Below, in pieces: positions 1 to 8,516 of a stretch of DNA of 59,810 nucleotides. Source of the DNA: a virus. The notes under the pieces were generated by a model that saw only the letters and a program-made list of their open reading frames with translations, did not search any database and was not told the origin of the DNA. The stretch spans positions 1-59,810 of IMG/VR virus record IMGVR_UViG_3300024346_011330; one strand, given 5' to 3'. The position numbers were made by a program, and so were the translations under genes. Within the stretch, counting starts at the first letter, position 1. Every line of letters begins with the position of its first letter.

Positions 1-1
1 T

Positions 2-1048
2 AATTTCGAGGAAGAGATTACTTATAAAGTTTCGTGCGGCAGCCTGAAGGTTGACTTTGAACTTGACGGAGGGTTAGGCCCAGGTTTGCATCGCTTTACA
101 GGCATGAATGAAGGAGGTAAAAGCTCAGAAGCTCTTGAAGTCATGAAAAACTTCTTAAAAATGGAAAATACTAAAGGTGTTTACATAAAAGCAGAAGGCC
201 GACTTTCTGAAGAAATGAAACAAAGATGCGGGATTGACTTTACATATAATGAAGATTCTTGGGGCGAAGGAAAGTGCTTTATATTTGACTGTAACATTTA
301 TGAAACAGTTCTAGATTTAATGAGAATCTTAGTCGCTAAAAACCCAGAAGGAACTAAGTATTGCTTCGTACTGGATTCTCTCGATGGTTTAATTATGAAA
401 GACGACCTAAGCAAAGGCTTTGAGGACGCTCATAAAGTAGCTGGAGGCGCATTGCTTGGAGCAAAATTTATGCAAAAAATGAGCATTGCTTTAGCCAAGC
501 GAGGCCATATGGCTATTTTCATCTCTCAAGTTCGTGCTGATATTAAGATAGACCCTTACAGCAAAGCTCCTGTGCGTCAAACAACGGCTACAGGGGGCAA
601 TGCATTACTCCATTTCGCAAATTATATTCTTGAATTTGAGCCTCGATTTAAAAAAGACTTAATTCTAGAGAATCCAACTCAGCCAATTGATCAACAGAAG
701 AATAAAATCCTTGGTCACATAGCTAAAATCACTGTAAAAAAGTCTCCGAACGAGAAAACAAACTATACACTGGAATACCCAATCAAGTATGGAAGAACTA
801 ACGGCACATCTATTTGGGTTGAAAAAGAGGTGATAGATATGCTTCACCTCTGGGGCTATATAAATAAAAAAGGGGCATGGATTTCGGTAGAGCAAGACTT
901 TCTAGATATTCTAAAGGAGCAAAAACTAGAGTTTCCAGAAAAGATACAAGGCGAACCCAGGTTGAATACCCTACTAGAATCAGATCCAGCTTTAACAGAC
1001 TTTTTAATCTCTCATTTTAAAGAATTGATTTATAGAGAAAGTAAATAA
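2..1048 (+). CDS. RecA/UvsX-like recombinase, 5'-truncated by the window edge
   Basis: The frame is open from base 2, so the true start lies upstream; a TTG at 86 is an internal codon, not a convincing start. The visible part contains a Walker A motif (GMNEGGKS, about bases 101-124) directly after LHRFTG, a Walker B-like strand (KYCFVLDSLDGL), a loop-2-like IFISQVRADI and a TGGNAL motif, all in the RecA/UvsX order. RecA-family proteins form filaments on single-stranded DNA and catalyse strand exchange; in phages they drive recombination-dependent replication and repair. It heads a replication block and overlaps the next gene by one base (TAATG). Family confident; subtype (RecA or UvsX) not decided. 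Confidence 0.88.
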   Translation, partial: NFEEEITYKVSCGSLKVDFELDGGLGPGLHRFTGMNEGGKSSEALEVMKNFLKMENTKGVYIKAEGRLSEEMKQRCGIDFTYNEDSWGEGKCFIFDCNIYETVLDLMRILVAKNPEGTKYCFVLDSLDGLIMKDDLSKGFEDAHKVAGGALLGAKFMQKMSIALAKRGHMAIFISQVRADIKIDPYSKAPVRQTTATGGNALLHFANYILEFEPRFKKDLILENPTQPIDQQKNKILGHIAKITVKKSPNEKTNYTLEYPIKYGRTNGTSIWVEKEVIDMLHLWGYINKKGAWISVEQDFLDILKEQKLEFPEKIQGEPRLNTLLESDPALTDFLISHFKELIYRESK

Positions 1049-1458
1049 TGGTATTTAAAACACTAATCGGTTCATCTAAAAGAGTAAAAAAACCTAAAAA
1101 TTATTTAATAAAATGGGACGGAAAAAGCCTTAGTAAATTACAATTTTCTACAAAACAGTTCCTAAAACCATTTTGGTGCACAGATATTGTTTTCGAAGAA
1201 TTTCCTATTGCCGGAACAAAAATGCGTTTCGATTTTTATAACTCTAACCAAAGCATTGCAGTGGAAGTTCAAGGAGGGCAACATTTAAAGTATACTCCCT
1301 TCTTTCATGGCAAATCAAAATCTACTTTTCTTAGTCAAATAAGGAGAGACAATGAAAAGCAGAAATTTTGTGAATTAAACAATATAAAATTAGTAGAAAT
1401 TTATCCAAATGACAAATTATCCGTTGATTTATTTAAATCTTTCGGTGTTGTCCTGTAA
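1048..1458 (+). CDS. Small PD-(D/E)XK-like endonuclease
   Basis: 136 residues. The core shows an acidic residue in MRFDFYN followed by VEVQGGQH, then a basic helix with RRDNEKQKFCELNNIKLVEI. This order (D, then E-x-Q on the next strand, then an Arg/Lys helix and a short hydrophobic strand) is typical of small Vsr/DUF559-like members of the PD-(D/E)XK nuclease fold, with Gln replacing the usual Lys. It is translationally coupled to the recombinase (ATG overlaps its stop), so a role in recombination, repair or host DNA cleavage is likely. The exact substrate cannot be inferred. Confidence 0.65.
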   Translation: MVFKTLIGSSKRVKKPKNYLIKWDGKSLSKLQFSTKQFLKPFWCTDIVFEEFPIAGTKMRFDFYNSNQSIAVEVQGGQHLKYTPFFHGKSKSTFLSQIRRDNEKQKFCELNNIKLVEIYPNDKLSVDLFKSFGVVL

Positions 1459-1462
1459 CCTA

Positions 1463-1472
1463 AGTGTAATAT
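1463..1472 (+). promoter_or_regulatory. AGTGTA-type promoter (late class)
   Basis: AGTGTAATAT lies in the 20-base gap, with no TTGACA-like -35 box 17 bases upstream. The presumed -10 hexamer TAATAT (1467-1472) ends 6 bases before the GTG start at 1479, so the transcript would begin at or next to the start codon. The stretch TAATATAAAAC recurs before the genes at 36882 and (minus strand) 34420. Confidence 0.6.
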
Positions 1473-1478
1473 AAAACA

Positions 1479-1766
1479 GTGAGCAATAATATTGATCCAG
1501 AAAATTTAAATATTTTTTCCATACCTGATGCTATGCTTGAAAAGCTCTTCGAATTTACGGGAGATGCAGATCATAGCAAGGGATTTATCCTAGCTTATGT
1601 TGATCAGCAGGGTAAACCTATGGTATATACGAGAAGCCAAAATCAAATCATTGAAATGGGTCTCAGAAAAACATTGGAAAAGTATTTAATTGGTTTAGAA
1701 GAGGCCGAAAGTATGTACGGAGCAGAAAATAATGATGATCCGGACAACAATAAAGGGCTTGACTAA
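1479..1766 (+). CDS. Hypothetical acidic protein
   Basis: 95 residues, no family recognised. The C-terminus is strongly acidic (GAENNDDPDNNKGLD) and there is no membrane segment or signal peptide. The start is GTG, chosen because the promoter motif just upstream would place the transcription start on it; no Shine-Dalgarno sequence is visible. It sits between recombination genes and the DnaB helicase gene, so it may be a small replication accessory protein, but that is only a guess from position. Confidence 0.6.
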   Translation: MSNNIDPENLNIFSIPDAMLEKLFEFTGDADHSKGFILAYVDQQGKPMVYTRSQNQIIEMGLRKTLEKYLIGLEEAESMYGAENNDDPDNNKGLD

Positions 1767-1787
1767 AATTCTTATTTCTGTTATATA
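1759..1787 (+). promoter_or_regulatory. Sigma-70-type promoter for the helicase operon
   Basis: TTGACT (1759-1764), exactly 17 bases, then TATATA (1782-1787). It overlaps the end of the upstream gene. The ATG of the helicase is at 1794, about where transcription should begin, so the mRNA is predicted to be leaderless. Confidence 0.7.
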
Positions 1788-1793
1788 TATTAT

Positions 1794-3290
1794 ATGATTT
1801 ATTCCTCGGAGGTTGAAAAGCAACTGCTTGCTGGGCTATTGAATTACCCTGATAAGTATGTTGAAATTGCTAGTTTCATGTCGTCTAAAGATTTTTTCTT
1901 TGAACCGCATCAGATTATTTATAGTTTTCTAAAATCTGATTACGAGTCAGGTAACTCCATAGATGACATCATTCTAGCTGAACGTATAAAGCTATCAGGT
2001 ATTTCTTTTGAAGACAATATTAATGTCTCTGACTATATTCGGGCATTAAAACTCAAAAAGTCCTCAAAAGATTCTGTGGCGGAAGCGGCGAAAGAGGTCA
2101 AAAAACTTTCTGTTAGACGTGACATATCATATAATGCACAAAAGATACAGAAAGAGATGAAGCATTTTGATTCATCTAAAAATTTATCTGAAATCATTAA
2201 TAAAGCGGACGATATATACTCATCCAATATAAACTTATATGAAAACGGAGAGTTTTTTCCCCAAAATATTTTTACTGACATGGAGGATTTAGTAGAATTA
2301 AAAGGAAACAATCCAACAACACACTTTGGACCCACAGGACCTCACTCTAGATTACACGAGCTGTACGGCTCCCTCTTGAGACCAGGAAATATCACAACAA
2401 TAGTCGCTAGGACTGGTGTTGGAAAGACTCAATTTGTTATGGATTTTTGTACAAAAGTTTCCCAAGAAACAGGCATACCAATCCTACATTTAGATAATGG
2501 GGAGATGAGTAAAGAAGAATTAATTATGCGTCAATGCGCATCTTTATCAGGAGTACCACTCTCCTTACTTGAAACAGGCCAATGGAGACAAGCTGGAGAA
2601 GAAACTGTAAACAAAGTTCGTGCTGTATGGAAAATTGTACAGAATTACAAATTCTATTATCAAAATGTTGGCGGAATGGAAGTTGATGCTATTATGCAGT
2701 TATGCAAGCACTTTTATTACGGACAAATCAAGCGAGGCAACCCAATGATTTTAAGCTTCGATTATATTAAAACTACCTCCGAAAAGATGGGTAATAAAAA
2801 TGAGTATCAGGTTGTCGGAGAGATGGTAGATAAATTTAAAAAGCTAATACAAAGAGATATCTTGTTCGAAAATGAGCCCAAGATTGCTATGATTACCTCT
2901 GTTCAAAGTAATCGAACAGGTATTACAAACAACAGAAGTTCAGATAATATCGTTGAAGATGAAAGTATAGTTTCGCTGTCTGATAGAATTACCCAATTTA
3001 GCTCTCACTTGCTTTCCTTGCGTCAAAAAACGATGGACGAGCTTGCAGAAGAGCAAAATTTATTTGGCACTCATAGGCTCACATGCTTTAAGTATAGACA
3101 CTTAGGCGAAAATGTGCACAGAGCTATACAGCCAGTTAGAATGCCCAACGGAGACTTGAGAAAAAATTTCATTAATTTAGATTTTGATAATTTTAATATC
3201 ACTGAAGTCGGAGACTTGCAAGACATGATTGATTCGCAAGTTGATGTTGGTTTTGCCGAAGAAATAGGCGGCTCAAGCATTGATATATGA
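1794..3290 (+). CDS. DnaB-like replicative DNA helicase
   Basis: 498 residues, normal DnaB length. Residues 1-110 look like the DnaB N-terminal domain (MIYSSEVEKQLLAGLLNYPD). A RecA-type ATPase follows: Walker A ARTGVGKT at 205-212, a LHLDNGEMS stretch matching helicase motif H1a/H2 surroundings, and a Walker B-like MILSFDYIK. It should unwind DNA at the fork as a ring and recruit the primase. The next gene is the DnaG-like primase, overlapping by four bases, which supports a helicase-primase pair. Expression is probably early, from the TTGACT-N17-TATATA promoter abutting its start codon. Confidence 0.9.
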   Translation: MIYSSEVEKQLLAGLLNYPDKYVEIASFMSSKDFFFEPHQIIYSFLKSDYESGNSIDDIILAERIKLSGISFEDNINVSDYIRALKLKKSSKDSVAEAAKEVKKLSVRRDISYNAQKIQKEMKHFDSSKNLSEIINKADDIYSSNINLYENGEFFPQNIFTDMEDLVELKGNNPTTHFGPTGPHSRLHELYGSLLRPGNITTIVARTGVGKTQFVMDFCTKVSQETGIPILHLDNGEMSKEELIMRQCASLSGVPLSLLETGQWRQAGEETVNKVRAVWKIVQNYKFYYQNVGGMEVDAIMQLCKHFYYGQIKRGNPMILSFDYIKTTSEKMGNKNEYQVVGEMVDKFKKLIQRDILFENEPKIAMITSVQSNRTGITNNRSSDNIVEDESIVSLSDRITQFSSHLLSLRQKTMDELAEEQNLFGTHRLTCFKYRHLGENVHRAIQPVRMPNGDLRKNFINLDFDNFNITEVGDLQDMIDSQVDVGFAEEIGGSSIDI

Positions 3291-4336
3291 CATCTGACAA
3301 GATAAAGGATATTCTCACCAATTTGGGCTACAAGCTGACTGATTTCGGTAATCACTGGCGTACAAATGCTCTTTATAGGGGAGGTAAAAACCCAACTGCA
3401 GTGCAAGTTTATAAAGATTCCGGCGTCTGGGTTGATTATGTTAAAGATTCAAAAGCTTTACCTCTTGAATATCTAGTGCAAGCTACTCTTCAAACCAATG
3501 ATAAAGAAGAAATTAAAAAGGTCATTGGTGGTTATGACTTCTCAATTAGCAGAACAGAGATTATACAAAGACCAAAACTAACGATGGAAAAAACCTATCC
3601 TGATTCTATTTTAAATAAATTATTACCTCATTATAAATTTTATAATAAAAGAGGCTTATCAGATGAAACCTTGATGTTTTTCAAAGGTGGTCTTGCTACA
3701 GAAGGGGCCATGTATCAAAGGTTTGTGTTCCCTATTTACAATGATGAGCAGAAAATTTGCGGGTTTAGCGGTAGAGACATGACTACATCTAACCCTAATC
3801 GGCCAAAATGGAAGCATGCGGGGAAAAAATCTGAGTGGATATATCCATTTTACCTACCTCAATCTCAAGGAAATTTAGTTGAGCATTCAATCTTACAGGA
3901 AGGCGAAGTAATTTTAGTTGAAAGCATTGGGGATTTACTCCAGTTGCATGAACAGGGAATCAAAAATGTCTTAGTAACTTTTGGTGTATCATTATCTTCC
4001 AAGCTTCTTTGTTTTTTAGTGTCCCTCGGATGTTCCAGAATTATTTTGTCTTTAAATAACGATTTTGATAAAGATCACAACAGAGGGTTAATTGGTTCAT
4101 TTAAATGTTACTTAAAGTTATTGAATTATTTTAGCCAAGATAATATTATAATACATCCTCCTACCTCAAAAGATTTTGGCGAAATGAATCCAGAAGATTT
4201 TAATCCTTGGCAGCAATATTTATCGGATAAAATGTATACTAACGATCAGCCTAAATACAAATATCAGATTTTAGATTTAATAAAAAGCAAAGAGATTCCT
4301 GCTTCTTTGTATAAGAAAAAATTCTTCAATGAGTGA
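3287..4336 (+). CDS. DnaG-like DNA primase (TOPRIM)
   Basis: 349 residues, shorter than bacterial DnaG. The N-terminal part resembles a primase zinc-binding region (HWRTNALYRGGKNPTAVQVY) but the usual Cys/His ligands are not obvious. The catalytic core is seen in FVFPIYNDEQKICGFSGRDM, a TOPRIM glutamate in VILVESIGDLL and an aspartate cluster in LSLNNDFDKDHN. It would make RNA primers for the fork. The C-terminal helicase-interaction domain of DnaG is not evident, as in many phage primases. It overlaps the helicase gene upstream and a RecB-like nuclease gene downstream, consistent with one operon. Confidence 0.85.
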   Translation: MTSDKIKDILTNLGYKLTDFGNHWRTNALYRGGKNPTAVQVYKDSGVWVDYVKDSKALPLEYLVQATLQTNDKEEIKKVIGGYDFSISRTEIIQRPKLTMEKTYPDSILNKLLPHYKFYNKRGLSDETLMFFKGGLATEGAMYQRFVFPIYNDEQKICGFSGRDMTTSNPNRPKWKHAGKKSEWIYPFYLPQSQGNLVEHSILQEGEVILVESIGDLLQLHEQGIKNVLVTFGVSLSSKLLCFLVSLGCSRIILSLNNDFDKDHNRGLIGSFKCYLKLLNYFSQDNIIIHPPTSKDFGEMNPEDFNPWQQYLSDKMYTNDQPKYKYQILDLIKSKEIPASLYKKKFFNE

Positions 4337-5393
4337 ACTAACCCCATTATCTGCTAGTAGAATAAAAAAAGCTCAAAGTTGCTCTTGGAGCTATTGGGCA
4401 ACATATCATTTGAAAGTCCCTGACAGAAGTAATGACGGGGCTAGTCGAGGATGGATATGCCACCTAATATTTGAATTACTAGGAAACCCAAGACATAGGG
4501 CTGTCTATGATGAAGTTATATTAAAAGATAATATTTTTGCTTGCGAGCCAATCAGGCGCCTAGTTGCTTATCATGCCAAAAAACTCAATGTTAATGATAA
4601 AGAAAATCTGGATTTAATTAATAACATGACCCTAGCTGGCTTGCACTTTGATTTCTTTGGTGATGCACGAGGCGAACCCAATGAAGCTATCTCTGAGCAA
4701 GAGTTTAATATCACTATTGATGAAGTTGACAAACTTTACAGATTGCGCGGGTTTATTGATAAATTATTTTTTTACGAAGGTAAAAACTTAGCGGTAATTA
4801 GAGACTTTAAAAGCAGCAAGGCAGTCTTCAAAGGCAAAGAAGTGACAGACAATATGCAGGATTTGCTTTATACATTAGCTGTTAAAAAATTATTCCCTCA
4901 CTTTAAAAATACAGAAGTTGAATTTTTATTTTTAAAATTTGATTTACATGCTTCAGGTAATGTAAAAATGGAAGATATAAGTGACGAAGAACTTGAAGGT
5001 TTAGAATATTTTTTAACAGAAGTACAAGAGTTTATAGATAATTTTGATGAAGAAGATGCCACCAGTAATTTTGCAGGAGCACAATCTTATCCTTCTGATG
5101 GAACTTTTGGCGGCCCCCTAATGTGCGGTAAAGATGGATATAAGATATCTAAAGGGAAACCTTTGCTTGATAAAGAAGGAAATCCTATCGTTGCATATAT
5201 TTGTTCATACAGAAAACCATTGGATTTTTATGTTATAAAAAATTCTAAAGGAAAAATTATCAAATCTGTGTTTAAAGAAGACAAAGACACCCTTACTCCT
5301 AATGATCTTGAAGGTGAATTTATAGAGAAAGTAGAGTATAAAGGTTGCCCCTATTGGAATAGACCAAAAGTAGAAATTGACGACCTTCTTTAA
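4329..5393 (+). CDS. RecB/Cas4-like PD-(D/E)XK exonuclease
   Basis: 354 residues. The N-terminus has the typical LSASRIKKAQSCSWSYWATY start of RecB-type nucleases, with a Cys, followed by RGWICHLIFE. The catalytic region reads LRGFIDKLFF then AVIRDFKSSKA, giving D, D-x-K and a downstream QDLLYTLAVKK helix (motif QxxxY). Three more Cys occur in the C-terminal part (MCGKDGY, YICSYRK, GCPYWNRP), so an iron-sulfur cluster like that of AddB/Cas4 is possible. It probably processes DNA ends during phage recombination or replication. It overlaps the primase gene by eight bases. Confidence 0.8.
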   Translation: MSELTPLSASRIKKAQSCSWSYWATYHLKVPDRSNDGASRGWICHLIFELLGNPRHRAVYDEVILKDNIFACEPIRRLVAYHAKKLNVNDKENLDLINNMTLAGLHFDFFGDARGEPNEAISEQEFNITIDEVDKLYRLRGFIDKLFFYEGKNLAVIRDFKSSKAVFKGKEVTDNMQDLLYTLAVKKLFPHFKNTEVEFLFLKFDLHASGNVKMEDISDEELEGLEYFLTEVQEFIDNFDEEDATSNFAGAQSYPSDGTFGGPLMCGKDGYKISKGKPLLDKEGNPIVAYICSYRKPLDFYVIKNSKGKIIKSVFKEDKDTLTPNDLEGEFIEKVEYKGCPYWNRPKVEIDDLL

Positions 5394-5398
5394 TTATT

Positions 5399-5408
5399 TG
5401 TGTACTCT
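5399..5408 (+). promoter_or_regulatory. GTGTA-type promoter
   Basis: TGTGTACTCT lies between two genes; the -10-like TACTCT (5403-5408) ends 7 bases before the ATG at 5416. No -35 element is seen. It matches the AGTGTA class but lacks the leading A. Confidence 0.45.
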
Positions 5409-5415
5409 GTTATGA

Positions 5416-5685
5416 ATGACAAATACAATAGAAAGCATTTGCTACGAATACGCAGAGAACTCCCTTTTCTCTAAAGATAGTTCGGCTTGCGGAGCTCCTT
5501 TAAAAATTATTGTTTATTTGCAATATAAGTATATTGCAGAGCTCTCTAAATTCTTATCTAACTATGGATATGAAATTTCCAATCAAAAAAATACAGGCAA
5601 GCATTTTGGAATCATTCACTTCACACTAAAAAATTTAAGTGCTTTAGATTGTTTTAACGACAACAATAATCAGGGGGAAATTTAA
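5416..5685 (+). CDS. Hypothetical protein
   Basis: 89 residues, not recognised. It contains mixed alpha/beta-looking sequence (LKIIVYLQYKYIAELSKFLSNYGYEI) without signal peptide or membrane span. The start ATG at 5416 is preferred because it sits 7 bases after the -10-like TACTCT. It ends one base before the membrane-protein gene at 5687, which has a clear Shine-Dalgarno sequence (caggggga) inside the end of this gene. Confidence 0.6.
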   Translation: MTNTIESICYEYAENSLFSKDSSACGAPLKIIVYLQYKYIAELSKFLSNYGYEISNQKNTGKHFGIIHFTLKNLSALDCFNDNNNQGEI

Positions 5686-5686
5686 A

Positions 5687-6850
5687 ATGTTTTTGGCGGG
5701 GATCATCTTTTTATCAGGGATTTCTATATCCTTAGTTGCTGCATACTTTAGTATTGTGGGTTTAGCTACAATGTTTCCAGGCTCTATGGAGGCTATTATT
5801 ATAATGGGTGCAGTGCTAGAAGTAGGTAAGCTAGTGGCAGCTGTCTGGCTACATAAGAATTGGCATGAAGCATTTGGCTTCCTTAAATATTATTTACTTC
5901 TGGCGGTTGTAGTCTTAAGTGCGATCACAAGCATGGGTATTTTTGGATTCTTATCTAAGTCTCATGTTGAGCACGGAGCTTCTATAGAAAAAGAGCAAGC
6001 CATTATATCTCAAATAGAAAGCAAGATAGAAAGAAAGCAGCAATTTATAGATCAAAGAAAAGATTTACTATCTCAGTTTGAAAAACAAAGCACCTCAAAC
6101 GACGCAGGATCTGAGGCTATTATAAAAAGACTTGATGATAGAATAAAATCAATCAAAGAAGAAGAGTCATCGCTGCTTGAAACACAGCAAGAATTATTAA
6201 ATAAATATAATAATCAAGAATCTTCATTAAACCAAGAGCTTGAAAGTTCAAAGAAAAGTAATGGATTTTTTGGAGCGAATAACTTTGAAACAGTCAATAA
6301 TTCTCAGAAACCAAAAAGAGAAGCTATTCAACAAGATAGAAGTCTAACCTTATCTAAAATAGATTCCATCAAAAAGAATACGTTAGATAAAATTTCCGCT
6401 ATCAGAGAACAAATTGATTCAGTGCAATTCAAAGAGGCTAGTAATGTAGTTGATGACCCCAAGATCAACCAATATAGAAGTGAAATTGAGGCCGGGTATA
6501 ACGAGATTAGTGATTTTGAAAATCAAAAATTTGAGTATGGAGCTACCCTGAGAGCATTAGAAACAGAAATTGGCCCAATAAAATATATCGTTGGTGCAAT
6601 GGACGAATGGATAGGTTTGAATGTAGATACAGAGCAAGCAATTAGAATCATCATTGTTGTTTTAATTTTCGTGTTTGACCCGCTAGCAATCCTATTACTT
6701 ATATCAGCTACTATCACTTATGCTAAAAACAAAGAAGAAGATTTGCCGCCCGATGTAAAAGAAATCAGAAATAAACTTCTTGAAGAGCTAGAGGAATATT
6801 TAAATGATGGTGGTTTAGCCGATCATTTTATAGAGAGAACCAAAAAATAA
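5687..6850 (+). CDS. Membrane protein with a long coiled coil
   Basis: 387 residues. Three hydrophobic segments lie in the first 90 residues, followed by roughly 200 residues of charged heptad-like sequence (KIERKQQFIDQRKDLLSQFE), then a final hydrophobic segment near 312-340 (IIIVVLIFVFDPLAILLLIS) and a short acidic tail. This is a cytoplasmic or periplasmic coiled coil held between membrane anchors. A distinct Shine-Dalgarno sequence (aggggga) about ten bases before the ATG is unusual for this window and suggests stronger or separate translation. Its place between primase and polymerase genes hints at membrane attachment of the replication machinery, but function is unknown. Confidence 0.75.
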   Translation: MFLAGIIFLSGISISLVAAYFSIVGLATMFPGSMEAIIIMGAVLEVGKLVAAVWLHKNWHEAFGFLKYYLLLAVVVLSAITSMGIFGFLSKSHVEHGASIEKEQAIISQIESKIERKQQFIDQRKDLLSQFEKQSTSNDAGSEAIIKRLDDRIKSIKEEESSLLETQQELLNKYNNQESSLNQELESSKKSNGFFGANNFETVNNSQKPKREAIQQDRSLTLSKIDSIKKNTLDKISAIREQIDSVQFKEASNVVDDPKINQYRSEIEAGYNEISDFENQKFEYGATLRALETEIGPIKYIVGAMDEWIGLNVDTEQAIRIIIVVLIFVFDPLAILLLISATITYAKNKEEDLPPDVKEIRNKLLEELEEYLNDGGLADHFIERTKK

Positions 6851-6851
6851 C

Positions 6852-6880
6852 TTGACTTCGATAGGTGTTTGTGTTACATT
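6852..6880 (+). promoter_or_regulatory. Sigma-70-type promoter for the polymerase operon
   Basis: TTGACT (6852-6857), 17 bases, TACATT (6875-6880). A GTG codon at 6887 lies at the expected transcription start, giving a leaderless mRNA for the PHP-domain gene and the polymerase genes after it. Confidence 0.7.
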
Positions 6881-6886
6881 GTATTT

Positions 6887-7663
6887 GTGACACTACCAAT
6901 ATTCAAAAGTCATTTTTCTATAGGCAAATCAATCCTTACTCTCAATGAGCCAAAGGATTCTTCAGGCGATTCTTCTGATTCTGTTTTTGATATTGCCGAA
7001 CAAAATAATTTAGATAAAGTTGTTCTTGTTGAAGACTCTTTCATGGGTTTTCTACAGGCTCGAAAAGTTTGCTCGATTCTATCTAAGCAACTAATCTTTG
7101 GTATACGGCTTGACTGCTGTGAAGACATTAACAAGCTTGACGATAAATCAGAGTCAAAATGTAATCATAAGATTATTTTATTTCCTAAAAACTCTGAAGG
7201 CTGTAAAGATTTAAACAGGATTTATACCTTAGCCAAGACACAGCATAATGGTTGGCTTGATTTAAATATTTTAAAAAGTAATTGGAATGAAGATAATCTA
7301 TCTCTTGTTATACCTTTTTATGATTCTTTTTTGTTTAGAAATCTCACTAGTTTTCAATCTTGTTTTGTAAATTTTTCTTTTACCAATCCCACATTTTTCC
7401 TAGAAGACAACTCCTTACCCTTTGATTCTATGATAAAAGATGCGGTAATTAAATATTGCGAGACAAATGACTATAGTATGCAGCAAACTCAATCAATATA
7501 TTATAAAAACAAAAAAGACTTCTCCGCATACTTAACCTATAAATTAATATGTGGTAGAAATTCTTTTGGCGGAAGAGAGCTCTCGTTAGAGAAGCCTAAC
7601 TTTGACCACCTTGGAAGTGATCAATTTTGCTGGGAAAGCTATATGGAAAAAACTAAACTATGA
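6887..7663 (+). CDS. Stand-alone PHP-like domain of DNA polymerase III alpha
   Basis: About 258 residues from the GTG at 6887, chosen over the in-frame TTG at 6869 because that TTG overlaps the -10 box. The sequence follows the N-terminal PHP domain of DnaE: SHFSIGKSILTL (where DnaE has its H-x-H/YS motif), then a helix plus VVLVEDSFMGFLQARKV and LIFGIRLDCCED, and KNSEGCKDLNRIYTLA. Several metal-ligand histidines of active PHP domains appear to be missing, so it is probably structural rather than catalytic. The polymerase core is encoded separately at 8513, with an exonuclease gene between, indicating a split Pol III alpha. Confidence 0.7.
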   Translation: MTLPIFKSHFSIGKSILTLNEPKDSSGDSSDSVFDIAEQNNLDKVVLVEDSFMGFLQARKVCSILSKQLIFGIRLDCCEDINKLDDKSESKCNHKIILFPKNSEGCKDLNRIYTLAKTQHNGWLDLNILKSNWNEDNLSLVIPFYDSFLFRNLTSFQSCFVNFSFTNPTFFLEDNSLPFDSMIKDAVIKYCETNDYSMQQTQSIYYKNKKDFSAYLTYKLICGRNSFGGRELSLEKPNFDHLGSDQFCWESYMEKTKL

Positions 7664-8298
7664 TGGAAAATTTATTAAGATTTAAGAAAGACCAAAAATA
7701 TGTTGTCTTTGATTTTGAAACTTGTAATTTAAATTTAGTTTCAGGGCATAACAAACCTTGGCAGCTTGCGTTTCTTATTTATCACGGAGATAAACTTATT
7801 GAATCTAATGACTACCATATTTTTTGGGAAGATTTAAGAATGTCTGAGGGTGCTAGAAAAGTCACTGGGTTTAAAGATGCCAAGTATAAAAAGCTAGCTC
7901 AACCCGCAGAAGAAGTTCTCGATCATTTTGAGGAATATCTTTATGATGATTCTTATATTAAATTAGGCCACAACATCTTAGGTTTTGATATATATATTCA
8001 TAATATTTTCAGAAAGTTGCTTGGCAGAAAAACAGATTATTCTTATCTTACTTATTCTATTGACACATTATGCCTAGCTAAGGCTATCTACAAAGAAGTC
8101 GAATTAAACGGTAACGATTTTCTTTCTTGGCAATTCAAACTAAATTCTTTTCACGAAAGAGGCATGCGTTTAAATCTAGGGGCATGCTGTAAAACATATG
8201 AGGTTGATTTTGATCCAACCAAACTACATGATGCACTATATGATATCAAAAAAAACTATGAAGTCTTTAAAAAAATGCTATGGAAAGTGAAAATATGA
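7660..8298 (+). CDS. DnaQ-like DEDDh 3'-5' exonuclease
   Basis: 212 residues. Exo I motif VVFDFETCNL (D and E), Exo II GHNILGFDIYIHN and Exo III HDALYDIKKNYEVF (H-x4-D) are all present, so the catalytic set looks intact. It most likely proofreads for the Pol III alpha core encoded just downstream. Its ATG overlaps the stop of the PHP gene (ATGA), so the two are co-translated. A general RNase T/oligoribonuclease role is possible, but the neighbours favour proofreading. Confidence 0.85.
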   Translation: MMENLLRFKKDQKYVVFDFETCNLNLVSGHNKPWQLAFLIYHGDKLIESNDYHIFWEDLRMSEGARKVTGFKDAKYKKLAQPAEEVLDHFEEYLYDDSYIKLGHNILGFDIYIHNIFRKLLGRKTDYSYLTYSIDTLCLAKAIYKEVELNGNDFLSWQFKLNSFHERGMRLNLGACCKTYEVDFDPTKLHDALYDIKKNYEVFKKMLWKVKI

Positions 8299-8516
8299 AA
8301 AATGATATTGATTGTTATCTTGAATTATACTCTCAGCAGATTAATAAGCTCATAGAGAAAGCTTCTGACCTGCATAAAGAATTATATTCTAAGCCAAAAA
8401 TGTATTGGAGCATTCATAAAGAATCTTATTATAATATATTAAATCAAATAGATGGCATTGAAATCGAAAGCAAAGCATTACTTGATTGCAAAAAAGATTG
8501 CATTGCTAACTTATGA
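8295..8516 (+). CDS. Small hypothetical protein between exonuclease and polymerase
   Basis: About 73 residues if the ATG at 8295 is used, which gives the ATGA overlap common in this window; an in-frame ATG at 8280 is the alternative. It is mostly charged helix (SQQINKLIEKASDLHKEL) with three Cys. Its end overlaps the start of the polymerase gene by four bases. It may be a small polymerase-holoenzyme subunit (theta-like in position), but no homology is claimed. Confidence 0.6.
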   Translation: MKNDIDCYLELYSQQINKLIEKASDLHKELYSKPKMYWSIHKESYYNILNQIDGIEIESKALLDCKKDCIANL

